Assembly: GCA_017500935.1 (NCBI GenBank) | Contig: JAFVXW010000029.1 | Span: 1 to 64,000 of the forward strand | Reading direction: 5' to 3' | Source of the DNA: Lachnospiraceae bacterium | GTDB taxonomy: Bacteria > Bacillota > Clostridia > Lachnospirales > Lachnospiraceae | Length of the DNA stretch: 64,000 nt | Part shown: positions 43,576-53,100 of the stretch, piece by piece | Layout: each line of letters begins with the position of its first letter | How positions within the stretch are numbered: the stretch's first letter is position 1 | The notes under the pieces: model-generated | Databases searched by the model: none | What the model was told of the DNA's origin: nothing | What the model saw: the letters and a program-made list of their open reading frames with translations, nothing else | Translations under genes and position numbers: made by a program

Positions 43576-44238
43576 ATGAAAAAAGGATTAACAGAACTGG
43601 TTTTTATTTTGGATCGCAGCGGTTCCATGGGTGGATTGGAAAGCGATACGATTGGCGGCTTTAATGGGATGCTTTTAAAACAGCAAAAACAGGAAGGGGA
43701 AGCCAATGTGACCACAGTACTTTTTGATGATCAGATTGAAGTAGTTCATGATCAGTTTCCAATTGCTGTAGTAGAACCGTTGACAGAAGACGATTATTAT
43801 GTTCGCGGATGCACAGCGCTTCTAGATGCAATAGGAACTACCATAAAGAAAGTTGAAAATATCCAGAAACGATTGCCGGAAAGTATGAGAGCGGAGAATG
43901 TCATTTTTGTCATTACTACAGACGGTCAGGAGAATGCCAGTCAGGAATATTCTGCGAAAATGGTCAAGCAGATGGTTGCTCGCAATCAAGAAAAAGGCTG
44001 GCAGTTCATATTTCTCGGAGCCAATATAGATGCGATTGAGGAAGCCGGAAAGATTGGCATTCCCAAAACACATGCTGTAACTTACCGGAATGATTCCAAA
44101 GGTGTGAAGCTGAATTATATGGCTGCGACGAAGGTAGTGACCTGTCTGAGAAGTGACAAATTGAATGCGGGAGAAAAAGCATTAAAAATATCGGAGTTTT
44201 TACGGCCAATAAAGGACTATATGAGTGAGAAAGAATGA
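43576..44238 (+). CDS. VWA-domain protein
   Basis: 220 residues from ATG 43576. The metal-ion-dependent adhesion motif DRSGSMGG begins at about residue 12, with a RGCTALLDAIG threonine at about 85 and TTDGQEN at about 120, so all three MIDAS elements are present. No signal peptide: a cytosolic VWA protein, like TerY-type proteins of stress operons. It overlaps the next gene (ATGA). Confidence 0.85.
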   Translation: MKKGLTELVFILDRSGSMGGLESDTIGGFNGMLLKQQKQEGEANVTTVLFDDQIEVVHDQFPIAVVEPLTEDDYYVRGCTALLDAIGTTIKKVENIQKRLPESMRAENVIFVITTDGQENASQEYSAKMVKQMVARNQEKGWQFIFLGANIDAIEEAGKIGIPKTHAVTYRNDSKGVKLNYMAATKVVTCLRSDKLNAGEKALKISEFLRPIKDYMSEKE

Positions 44239-44582
44239 AAAGCTTATTGGATTGGGTTCTGGATAGATTGCGGCTTATCGATGATGAAACACAAAATCAG
44301 TTTGAACCGGTGAAAGCAGAGCCGGGTGAGGATTCATTTGAATGGCACAGGAAAAGAGAAGGAACGAGAGGTGATGCACAGATTTTTTATAAAGTGATAC
44401 AGCGATATGATGACTGCAGAATTGTGTTGGATAAATACCAAGATGGAATGATCTGTATCTTTTGTCTGGATCCGGGAGAGGATCAGGATTCTCAGGGAAT
44501 GATGAATTATCTGTGCGGAGGAATGTATATATTGGATGGCAAAATCTTAAATGTGAGTGGAAATGTATTTATAATGTCTTAA
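44235..44582 (+). CDS. Hypothetical protein coupled to the VWA gene
   Basis: 115 residues; the start overlaps the VWA stop. No recognised domain; beta-rich middle (YKVIQRYDDCRIVLDKYQDG, MICIFCLD). The coupling suggests it works with the VWA protein. A bidirectional terminator follows. Confidence 0.6.
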   Translation: MKSLLDWVLDRLRLIDDETQNQFEPVKAEPGEDSFEWHRKREGTRGDAQIFYKVIQRYDDCRIVLDKYQDGMICIFCLDPGEDQDSQGMMNYLCGGMYILDGKILNVSGNVFIMS

Positions 44583-44619
44583 AGCAGGCAGGCTTGTCAG
44601 GCTAAATCTGAAAAATGAA

Positions 44620-44654
44620 AAACGCTACTGGACGAATCGCATCCGGTAGCGTTT
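44620..44654. terminator. Bidirectional terminator
   Basis: AAACGCTAC (44620-44628) pairs with GTAGCGTTT (44646-44654), between convergent genes. Confidence 0.75.
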
Positions 44655-44853
44655 ATTCTTTCACAAATTCAATTATATCATTAGGGGTACAATCGAGAAT
44701 TTCGCAAAGGCGTTCAAGTGTAAATACAGTAATTCCTTTGTTGTGTTTCAGATTATTTATGGTTCTTGAGCTGATACCATGTTTATTGATAAGTGCGTAG
44801 GTAGTAATCCCTTTTTCCTGCATGGTGCGCCATAAAGGTTCATAGCTGATCAA
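44653..44853 (-). CDS. Short XRE-type HTH regulator
   Basis: 66 residues on the minus strand, starting at TTG 44853 behind AAAGGATG; no ATG is available because the upstream frame is closed. A complete short XRE HTH (MQEKGITTYALINKHGISSR, TINNLKHNKGITVFTLERL, CEILDCTPNDII) resembling Cro-like regulators of conjugative elements. Confidence 0.8.
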   Translation of the reverse strand: MISYEPLWRTMQEKGITTYALINKHGISSRTINNLKHNKGITVFTLERLCEILDCTPNDIIEFVKE

Positions 44854-44992
44854 CGAAAATCACATCCTTTCTTTCGGGATAGGTTAATTATCTTGTCTAA
44901 TTTGCTTGTTGAATATACTGAAAAATGTAACTATAATGAGCGTAGAATACATACAGATAATGAAATGAGAATTGGACAGAAAAGAGGATATT

Positions 44993-45226
44993 ATGGCAAA
45001 CAAAAAAAGGGATGAGATTAACAAATTGCATGAGCGACTGGATGAGATAACATTTTGTGTTTCTGAAGAGCAGATCGATATTGAAGAAATCGAAGAAATT
45101 CTAGATCTGCTGGATGAACTTGAACCAATAGATATGAATTCTCCTGAAGCGGATCCGGAAAAAGCATTTCAAAGATTCAAAGAGCGATATGGATTATCAG
45201 ATGTGGATTTTTTGAAAAGGACATAA
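44993..45226 (+). CDS. Small acidic hypothetical protein
   Basis: 77 residues from ATG 44993, five bases after AGAGGA. Glu/Asp-rich helices (EEQIDIEEIEEILDLLDELE), then a C-terminal AFQRFKERYGLSDVDFL segment. Unknown function. Confidence 0.5.
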   Translation: MANKKRDEINKLHERLDEITFCVSEEQIDIEEIEEILDLLDELEPIDMNSPEADPEKAFQRFKERYGLSDVDFLKRT

Positions 45227-45509
45227 TACCTAGCAGAAGTATTGCATAGAAGAATCCGGTTAAGTTGATTACAAAAAATGAATGATTTTTGCAGGATCCA
45301 AAAATAAAATATGCAATATTTTCCTTTGCCCTTCCAGGGCAAAACTGTGACTGCTATAGCAGAAACCACGAGGGATTGGGGAGCGTAATCCTCAACAAGT
45401 TGTAGGGAGTGTAAAACCATGAAAATGGGTTTTCGAATCTCACTAAGAAACTTGCTCTGATTATCCTGAATTCGGGATAACTCTGGAAGTGAATAAATAC
45501 TGATCATAG

Positions 45510-45548
45510 GCTGGTCTGTCAGAATAAATCTGATAGGCCAGCTATTTT
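45510..45548 (+). terminator. Terminator/attenuator hairpin
   Basis: GCTGGTCTGTCAG pairs with CTGATAGGCCAGC (45510-45542, one G-U), followed by TATTTTT. Confidence 0.65.
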
Positions 45549-45573
45549 TCTGATAATTTTTAAAGAAATTCTC

Positions 45574-45609
45574 TTTTTACCCGGCCCAAAACGCAATTTT
45601 TTCTCCCCA
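45574..45609 (+). repeat. 36-bp conserved box, copy 2 (partner 6252-6287)
   Basis: 33/36 identical to 6252-6287. Located 75 bp before the RepA_N start. Confidence 0.6.
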
Positions 45610-45683
45610 TTACTATTTATGAAGGGACATAACAGATTACGTGAATTCAGGTCTCTGTTATGAACGCGAAAGGAGGTTGCTTC

Positions 45684-46196
45684 ATGGAATGCTGTTTTAT
45701 GAAAGTTGATACGCAGCTGCCGCTATATTATCCGCTGCCAAGATTCATTATGAATCTGAATATCTCCAGTACATCAAAGGTTCTGTACTCGTTGCTGCTG
45801 AACCGGACAAATCTGTCGCAGAAGAATGGATGGGAGGATGAGAAGGGGCATGTGTTTGTAGTGTATCCGTTGGAAGAGCTGGCGCAGGATATGGACAAAG
45901 GTGTGTCTGCGATCAAGGATGCGCTGAAGGAATTGAGAAGACAGGGATTGCTGGAACGGGTACGTCCTGAGTTTGGACGGGCGAATCACTTATATGTCAA
46001 GATTCCGCTGGATGCGGACAGAGTCGGAAAACCGCCTGTCATAAGGCCGGAAAACCAACCCTCATATAGCCGGAAAACCAACCCTAATAAAGCCGGTTTT
46101 CCGCCCCCTAATAACTATACAAAATCACCTTACAGTAATAACCAGAGAGATGTAAGGTATGTTGATTATTCGTATGAGGAAGGAGAAAGTTTATGA
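45684..46196 (+). CDS. Replication initiator, RepA_N-type
   Basis: 170 residues from ATG 45684, seven bases after AAAGGAGG. The winged-helix RepA_N pattern (RFIMNLNISSTSKVLYSLLL, then YPLEELAQDMDKGVSAIKDA, LKELRRQGLLERVR) fills residues 10-115; a Pro/Asn-rich tail follows. Typical initiator of integrative elements of gut Firmicutes. Overlaps the DnaC-like gene, its likely helicase loader. Confidence 0.8.
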   Translation: MECCFMKVDTQLPLYYPLPRFIMNLNISSTSKVLYSLLLNRTNLSQKNGWEDEKGHVFVVYPLEELAQDMDKGVSAIKDALKELRRQGLLERVRPEFGRANHLYVKIPLDADRVGKPPVIRPENQPSYSRKTNPNKAGFPPPNNYTKSPYSNNQRDVRYVDYSYEEGESL

Positions 46197-47020
46197 TGCT
46201 CACAGGAAAAACAAACAAGGATTGTATAAATACAGAAAAAGAAGAGTACTTTGGCGAAGATGGACTGCTTTACTGTGGTATTTGCCATGAACCGAAAGAA
46301 GCATTTTACCCTGCAGGGAAGGAGTTGTTTGGCAAGAGAAAACATCCAAGAATGTGCGCATGCCACAGGGAGGAGTATGAATGGTTGGAAAAACGTGCAA
46401 GGCAGATGGAACACGATCGGATGGTCAGTCTTTTGAGAGAAAGATGTTTTTCAGATAAAAACATGTATAATTGGCGGTTTGAAAATGATAATGGATTGAA
46501 TCAGAAAATGAGTGTGGCAAAAGAATATGTGAACTCCTGGGAGGAAAATGAAAAAGAAAATCGTGGTCTGAACTTTTGGGGCGGTGTTGGAACCGGAAAA
46601 TCCTACATGGCCGGATGTATCGCAAACGAGCTGCTGGAAAAAGAAGTTACTGTTCGGATGACGAATTTTGCTGAGATTCTGAATGAGCTCAACAGCCATG
46701 ATACCGACAGGAACGAATATATACAGAGTTTGTGCAGGGCACGATTGCTCATCATAGATGATCTGGGCATGGAGCGTAGCACCGATTACGGTCTGGAACA
46801 GGTTTACAACGTGATCGATGCCAGATGCCGTTCTAATAAACCATTGATCATCACAACAAACCTGTCTTTACAGGAAATGAAAAACGAAAGCAACATCGCG
46901 CGTAAACGTATTTATGACAGACTCCTGTCCATGTGCATTCCGGTTCAGGTACAGGGAACCAATATGCGGCAGATAGAACAGAAAGAAAAGTTCAGGAAAT
47001 TCACTGAGAAGAAAGTTTAA
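46193..47020 (+). CDS. DnaC-like helicase loader ATPase
   Basis: 275 residues. N-terminal zinc-binding-like Cys cluster (YCGICHEPKEAFY, MCACHREE) at about 25-65, then the AAA+ module with Walker A GVGTGKS near 130 and Walker B LLIIDDLGMER near 185. Loads replicative helicase at the element origin together with RepA_N (established for this pair). Start overlaps the upstream stop. Confidence 0.85.
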   Translation: MMLTGKTNKDCINTEKEEYFGEDGLLYCGICHEPKEAFYPAGKELFGKRKHPRMCACHREEYEWLEKRARQMEHDRMVSLLRERCFSDKNMYNWRFENDNGLNQKMSVAKEYVNSWEENEKENRGLNFWGGVGTGKSYMAGCIANELLEKEVTVRMTNFAEILNELNSHDTDRNEYIQSLCRARLLIIDDLGMERSTDYGLEQVYNVIDARCRSNKPLIITTNLSLQEMKNESNIARKRIYDRLLSMCIPVQVQGTNMRQIEQKEKFRKFTEKKV

Positions 47021-47070
47021 GGACAAGGAAATAAGTTTGAAAAAGAACATAGGAAGGAGATTTTGCATAT

Positions 47071-47265
47071 ATGAAACAGGTACCCATTTGTGAAAAGGTA
47101 AATTTGACACTGGAAGAAGCGGCGGCTTATTTCGGAATTGGAATCAATAAGATCAGAGAACTCTCCAATGATGAGAGATGCGGCTTTGTGCTGTATGTCG
47201 GAACAAAACGCCTGATCAAGAGAAAAGCATTTGAAAAGTTTTTGGAGCAATGTTATTCCATCTGA
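47071..47265 (+). CDS. Excisionase (Xis, Tn916-type)
   Basis: 64 residues. Winged HTH of the excisionase family: NLTLEEAAAYFGIGINKIRE, then CGFVLYVGTKRLIKRKAFEKFL. Directly upstream of the integrase, as in Tn916-like elements. Confidence 0.85.
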   Translation: MKQVPICEKVNLTLEEAAAYFGIGINKIRELSNDERCGFVLYVGTKRLIKRKAFEKFLEQCYSI

Positions 47266-47322
47266 TCGGCTGGGAGTGTCTTAGTAATGAGAAAGGATTT
47301 TTGGGGAAGGAGAACGTCAGAT

Positions 47323-48510
47323 ATGTCTGGAAAAAGAAGGGATAATAAAGGACGCGTTTTGCGGACCGGGGAATGTCAGAGAAAGAACGGAATGTATGAG
47401 TTCCGCTATACAGATGCCAATAAAAAACGCCGGTCTGTTTATAGTATGGACTTGATCAAACTGCGGAAAAAAGAAGATGATATCAGAGTCATGCAGTATA
47501 ACGGATTCGATTATGCAGGAGGCTCGATTACGGTGAATCAGCTGCTGGAGCGTTACATCGATATGAAACGCGGTGTTCGTTACAGCACTGCTTCCGGCTA
47601 TCGATTTGTAATGGGCGTAGTTAAAAAAGAAGCCTTTGGACAGAGGATCATTCGTGACATCAGAATATCGGATGGAAAGGCGTGGTTCATCAAATTGTTC
47701 GAGGACGGATATTCCTACAGTACTATTGCCTGTATCCGGGGTGTGATCAAACCGGCATTTCAGATGGCTTATAATGACGATATCATCCGCAAGAATCCCT
47801 TTGACTTCAGGTTGGATATTATTTCCAACAACACGCAGAAAAGAGAGGCGTTGACAATAGAGCAGCAGAAACAGTTTCTGGAATTTACGCAAAATGATCC
47901 TCATTTCTGCCAGTATCTGGACGAGATTAAAATCCTTTTGGGAACCGGAATGAGAGTCAGTGAGTTTTGCGGATTGACGATTTCTGACCTGGATTTTGAA
48001 AATAGACGAATTCGTGTGGATCATCAGCTGGTGAGGAGCAGAGAGGGGAAACGTTATATTGAGAAAACCAAGACAGAATGCGGTCGTCGCTATATTCCTA
48101 TGAGTGATGAAGTGTATAAGAGTTTCTGGAATATTCTTGCCAGCCGGCCGAAGTTGAAAACAGAAATCATGATTGACGGCTATGCAGGATTTGTCCTGTT
48201 GGATCGGAACGGAAATCCCAAGGTTGCCACACATATCCAGAAGATGGTGCAGCGGCTGCGGGAAAAGTACAATGAGGTACACGTGGTCCCACTCCCCAGG
48301 ATCACTCCTCATGTATTACGCCATACATTTTGCACCAACATGGCAAACGCGGGAATGGATCTGAAAAGTCTGCAGTATGTAATGGGCCATTCTGATGCGG
48401 GAGTTACGTTGAATGTATATACACATAACAGTTATGAAATGGCGAAAGAGGCGATGGGGAAGGTTGTAGGATTTACGGAGAGGAAGGTTGACATGGAAAG
48501 GAGCGGATGA
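47323..48510 (+). CDS. Tyrosine recombinase (integrase), copy 1
   Basis: 395 residues from ATG 47323, ten bases after AAGGAG. N-terminal arm-binding and SAM-like domains, then the catalytic domain: GTGMRVSEFCGL (Arg211), HVLRHTFCTNMANAGMD and GHSDAGVTLNVYTHNSY with the nucleophile Tyr. All key residues are present, so it looks active. About 80% identical by eye to the integrase at 54527. No attachment-site repeat like that at 55757 follows it. Confidence 0.9.
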   Translation: MSGKRRDNKGRVLRTGECQRKNGMYEFRYTDANKKRRSVYSMDLIKLRKKEDDIRVMQYNGFDYAGGSITVNQLLERYIDMKRGVRYSTASGYRFVMGVVKKEAFGQRIIRDIRISDGKAWFIKLFEDGYSYSTIACIRGVIKPAFQMAYNDDIIRKNPFDFRLDIISNNTQKREALTIEQQKQFLEFTQNDPHFCQYLDEIKILLGTGMRVSEFCGLTISDLDFENRRIRVDHQLVRSREGKRYIEKTKTECGRRYIPMSDEVYKSFWNILASRPKLKTEIMIDGYAGFVLLDRNGNPKVATHIQKMVQRLREKYNEVHVVPLPRITPHVLRHTFCTNMANAGMDLKSLQYVMGHSDAGVTLNVYTHNSYEMAKEAMGKVVGFTERKVDMERSG

Positions 48511-48850
48511 TAAATAAAGCGTAAAAATGGTTTTTATATTTAATATACGGAAAAAACTTTCTTAAAATAAAGATAAAACCTCAAAAAGTGAGTGTATTCG
48601 TGGCTGATAGAGGGAGGACTTAAAGACATTTGCAATTTTAGTCAATTATAAATGAGTCATTTGTAATTGACTAAAATTGAAGTGAGCATTGAATGATAAG
48701 TACTGTGTGATTTATATAAGGAAAGAAAAAGTAGAAAGAAGTTTATTACATTGCTGATAAGGTTTTGAAAAGAACGAGCAAAAAGATGAAATTCGAGCGA
48801 AAAGTCAAAATCAAATTGATATTTCGCTCGAATTGTTATTTCTTTCTGGC
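48511..48850. other. Intergenic region with two inverted repeats
   Basis: No gene supported. CAATTTTAGTCAATTA (48633-48648) is perfectly repeated inverted at 48664-48679. AATTCGAGCGAAA (48790-48802) pairs with 48822-48834, followed by GTTATTTC, a probable terminator. Confidence 0.55.
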
Positions 48851-49314
48851 AACCGATTCCCCATAGCAAACTCAGCCCCCGATATGATAAAACTAAGTCA
48901 CGGCAAAAACTGTGTACGTCATATTAGGGCTCTTTTCATTTACAGAAAGGAGATTGGGTATGTCTGAAAAGAGAAGAGATAACAAGGGACGTATTTTACG
49001 GACCGGAGAGAGCCAAAGAAAAAACGGAATGTACGAGTTTCGTTACACAGATGCCAACAAAACGCGCAGAGCCATCTATGATATGGATCTGGTCAGATTT
49101 CGGAAAAAAGAAGATGAGATCAAAGTGATGCAGCACGATGGAATTGATTACGCCGGAGGTGCAATCACAGTAATCCAGCTGCTGGAACGCTACATCAAGA
49201 TCAAACGTGGTATGCGTTATAATACAAGCACCGGTTACATGTTTGTAATGAGTGGATTCAGAAGGAAGCTTTTGGACAGCGGATCATCCGTGACATCAAG
49301 ATATCAGATGCCAA
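48851..49314 (+). repeat. 464-bp direct repeat, copy 1 (partner 54419-54882)
   Basis: Near-identical leader and 5' part of the integrase gene, duplicated 5.6 kb apart. It ends abruptly at GATGCCAA. Signature of tandem element accretion. Confidence 0.85.
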
Positions 49315-49394
49315 TGCTGAATAAAGGGAACGTAGTATGGGGACATAAGTTGGATGACTTATTTAATCAATTGGAAGATTTTTGGAAAATATGA
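48960..49394 (+). pseudogene. Truncated integrase gene, copy 2
   Basis: Starts like the gene at 54527 (same RBS AAAGGAG, same ATG context). A one-base deletion after ATGAGTG, near 49256, shifts the frame, and homology stops at 49314. The catalytic domain is missing. The broken ORF runs on to 49394 by chance. Confidence 0.88.
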
Positions 49395-49990
49395 TTATCC
49401 AATTAATGGGATATGAGAATGCGGTATTCTATTATTTTTTATATCAATCTTCGGATGCGTTTGAAAGATGGAGATATATTTACGAGTGAGAAGATAAGGA
49501 GAGAAGAATATGTTTTGTGTTTCTGAAAAAGTTTACAGTTACATTGAAAAAAGTGGCATATGAAAAATATCATCATGGGAAAGATTTTATAGAGAAATTA
49601 GACGAAGAGATGATAGAGGAATTGACTAACAGATGAGTGTATAAAAAAGAAATGAGTACCCATTTTCAGTCCGAAGACCTTACTCAGTCAAAAACTCGCT
49701 TCCTTCTTGGAAATGAAACGAGCTATCCGCTTGAGTCATATGCCTGTACACGACATAAAACCCGTTTCATGAAGTCATATTATCTAGCTTTGACTGAAGA
49801 ATCAAGAGGAAATTTTGATAACACCGGATATATTCGGAGTTAAGGAAAAGAGTTTCGTTTGAAATAAAGAGAAAATCAGAAGTAACACAAATGGCACAAA
49901 GTAACATGAGTGATGTTACTATACATAAAAATATGTTACTAAGAAAAGTTTGTGTTGAAGAAAATTGTCGCTTGCGTCAAAAATATTCAG
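49395..49990. other. Non-coding or decayed region
   Basis: No intact gene. ATG 49510 opens a short frame; after a frame change a charged stretch (KDFIEKLDEEMIEELTNR) ends at 49636, perhaps a broken small gene. A small hairpin AGTAACA/TGTTACT lies at 49900-49920. Confidence 0.4.
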
Positions 49991-50118
49991 TATGTTTACT
50001 GGAGGAGGTAGTCGTGCTAGGCTACTTTGCCAACAAGGCGTAGGTTTGTAGGATGATGTTCTGTGAATCTGTGCCTTTTCTTGTTGCCTTGCAGCATGAC
50101 TACGGGTGCCTGTAGTCA
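49991..50118 (+). ncRNA. Structured RNA-like element upstream of the SIR2 gene (copy 1)
   Basis: Outer stem 50008-50018 with 50093-50103 (11 bp), stem 50031-50036 with 50081-50086, and an apical 15-bp stem 50037-50051 with 50061-50075 closing a 9-nt loop. A partner copy at 53771 keeps the frame (TATGTTTACTG, AGGAGGTAG, GTGC, TGCCAA, AAGGC) but has a different apical sequence that also pairs fully. GACTAC (50098-50103) can instead pair with GTAGTC (50112-50117), offering two exclusive folds. Direction is assumed; no clear promoter. Confidence 0.5.
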
Positions 50119-50140
50119 ACATATTGAGATATTAACTATA

Positions 50141-50168
50141 TTGAAGCATGCACGGAGTTTGATATAAT
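50141..50168 (+). promoter_or_regulatory. Promoter of the SIR2 gene
   Basis: TTGAAG (50141-50146), 16-bp spacer, TATAAT (50163-50168), 30 bp before the start codon. Confidence 0.55.
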
Positions 50169-50198
50169 TATTATAGAAATTTTGAGGAGATGATTACT

Positions 50199-53100
50199 GT
50201 GGAGATAGATTTTAAAGAGATACTAAAAGCGAAACCGGTGTTTGATGAAGAAATTTTACGAGCCGCAGAAGAAGGAAAACTTATTTTTTTCTTAGGCGCA
50301 GGGGTGTCTCGTATTATGGGTGTCCAAGGGTGGGATGGTTTTTCGGAATCTTTGATAAGAAAAGCTTTTTCTGAATATAAGGATCAGATGGCTATTATTA
50401 GAGATATTAAAGATAGCAAAGAAAGAATAACGATTGCATATAAGAAGTTCGAAGATGATGGAAATTTGGAAGAGTTCTATAGTTGTTTTGGAGCAGCATT
50501 AAAACCCAATTTAGATACATTTAATTCAAAAAAGAATATTTATAAGATATTAAGTCAATTTGATGCTACGTTTCTCTCGACAAATGCGGATAATCTGTTT
50601 GAAGACATTTTGGGACATGAATTATGTCATGAAGATTGTAAAAAGTCAGATATTAACGATGTGCGAATAAGGAGACAGAGCCGTTTGTTTTACCTCCATG
50701 GACATTATACAGATAGTATAGATATTTATAAAAACAATTTGGTCTTTACTGCACCACAGTATATTAATCGATATAACGATGGTGGGTTTCAAGATTTTTT
50801 AAAGGCTGTTTTTCAGAATAACAATGTCATTCTGTTTATTGGATATGGTTTAAATGAGTTTGAAATAATGGACTATATAGTTACAAAAGCTGGTCATTCA
50901 CAAAAGTCACCACAAAAAGTATATGTGCTTTACGGATTTTGCGAAAATGATGAGATTATTTTTCGTGCAAAGAAGTCATACTTTGAGGCATTAAATATAA
51001 AGATGATTCCGTTTGATATGAGTATAAACGGGTATGATTCTTTGATTGATGTTTTAGAATCTTTATATGAAGATTTTAGAAAGCGGACCGTTGTTCCAAC
51101 CAGTACCATAATTCATGAAGCTATCAACGAATTTAATGACGAGAATTGTGCATTCATTTTACATTGCTTAAAAGATGATGATAAAGCAAAAACAATGGAG
51201 AGTGAAATAGTACGAGAGGTTAAAAAAATACAAACATTTGAATGGATAGAAGAATTCAATAAGTCAGAACTTTTTTCATCTGCGCAAATGGATAAAAAAA
51301 TAGATGCTCAGGCATGGCCACTGTTAGAATTGTTGTCTGACTGGGTAAAAACGGATGATTCTGAAGCACAAGATGCCGCTATAAATTTTTTGAATCAAAT
51401 AACAGAAGAACAAAAGGAAAAGTTAGCAGAGCGCTACACATATATTAATAAGCATATTGTCGAAATTGTGCTTTCATTAGACAAAAGACATATAGAATCT
51501 GAGTATATAGATTTAATAGAGAAAATTGTTGCCGGTAATAATTTGTTTTACCATGAAGTACATGACATTAAGAATGTGAAAAGAATTCTCCAATGGAGAA
51601 ATAATCATATTCAAAAATTATTGGATTATATATTTAGAAAAGTGGATTTTGATGATTATCATGATAATCAATCCTATGTTATTGAGCAGTTTTTTAAGAA
51701 GTATAATAGCGCAATGAGTAGCGAAAGACACTACATATTCACATTCAATTACTTTGTACAGATTGTAAATACTGCTGTTGATAGAACGTATTCAAGATTT
51801 CTTGAAATTCGGAATTTGGACAATATATATAAAAATCATCAAGAGTATTGGAAACTGATTCTGGACGAGATTAAGTTAGGGTTTTCAAAAACTTGTCGAA
51901 GCAAACAATATGAACTGCTTGAAAGATTGATGCGCGAGGATAATGAAGCATGTTGGAAATTAGTTTTATATTTAGCGCGTAAATATGATCACAATATAGT
52001 GGAACAAATTAAAGATAATGCAAAGATACTTGCTTCATATGCATGTTATCATGAAGTATATATGCTTTTAAAACATCATATGGGAAAAATGTATCTTTCA
52101 ACTGAAATGCAAAAAGTTTTTTGCCGAATGATTGACGGAGCTAAGTTTGGTATTGATAAATATGCTAAAACAGGAGATGATGATTATTATAACAATCTAA
52201 TTTTAGAAAAACGTTTAACTTTATTACAATTACTGACATGTGAGGAAGTAAAGCTGTTTTTAGAAGATTATGCGAAAAAAGGAATACAACCTTATCCAAG
52301 TGAAGAAGTAGCGGAGCAATGTGATTATGTACACAGCGGAACATGGATTAATGAAGTACATTTTTCTCTGGAAATGTTTGAAGTGCTCCCTTTAGAACAA
52401 TGGATTAAAAAGTATGAGGAAGTATGTGGTGTTGTGAAGGAAGGCTTTGCGTTGCCAGATTGTGCACGACAGTTTATAGGTATAATATTGGAAAGAACTG
52501 AAGAAGAAATAAATTGTGTTCTTAAGAGTTTTAAGGAACTTCCATATTCGCTATTACCGGATGTTATAGATGCGTTATACTCAAAGCGAGACAGTTTACA
52601 GTCATATGATGTGCTAATTGATACATGTTTAAATATTCTTGAAGTATTATTACGGGATAAAGAAATAAATATAAAAGTTGCACATTCGATTTTTAGATTA
52701 CTTTCTGATGTTGAGATTACAAGTGAGGCTATGGTTATGAAGACGCTTACAGTTATTGAACCTTGGCTTAATATATCAGTTGATTGTGAAGATGTTTTTG
52801 CGGGTGAAAACCATCTTTTGGATAATTTAATTAACTATGGTGATTTTAATAAGTATTCTGTATTGATAAATTGCTATGTTTCTTTGAAAAAGTATGCAGA
52901 TCATGAACTTTCAGATGAAGAAGTTTCAAAGTTGGTAAATCTATTGAAGTGGGATGGACCAAAGAAGATTTATCGGCACACATTAGGCTATAATTATCAA
53001 AATTTGAAATACATTGCACAAGGTAAGGCAACTGCTTTTTCAGAGGCTCTGTTAGGAGAGGGTACATTTGATATGACGACTTTGCTGTTATGTATTCTTA

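Larger units (their letters stand above)
45227..45683. other. Intergenic leader region before repA
   Basis: No full gene is seen. It holds a possible 13-aa leader peptide (MKMGFRISLRNLL, from 45419), a terminator-like hairpin, the 36-bp box and the RepA_N gene RBS. The combination of short peptide and hairpin would fit attenuation control of the rep-int module, but this is only a suggestion. Confidence 0.4.

Noticed and set aside
47317-48312. 331-aa minus-strand frame inside the integrase gene
   Set aside because: Antisense to an intact integrase with catalytic residues in place; no RBS or recognisable domain.
49637-49843. 68-aa frame after the broken integrase
   Set aside because: No RBS, no recognisable sequence; probably chance.
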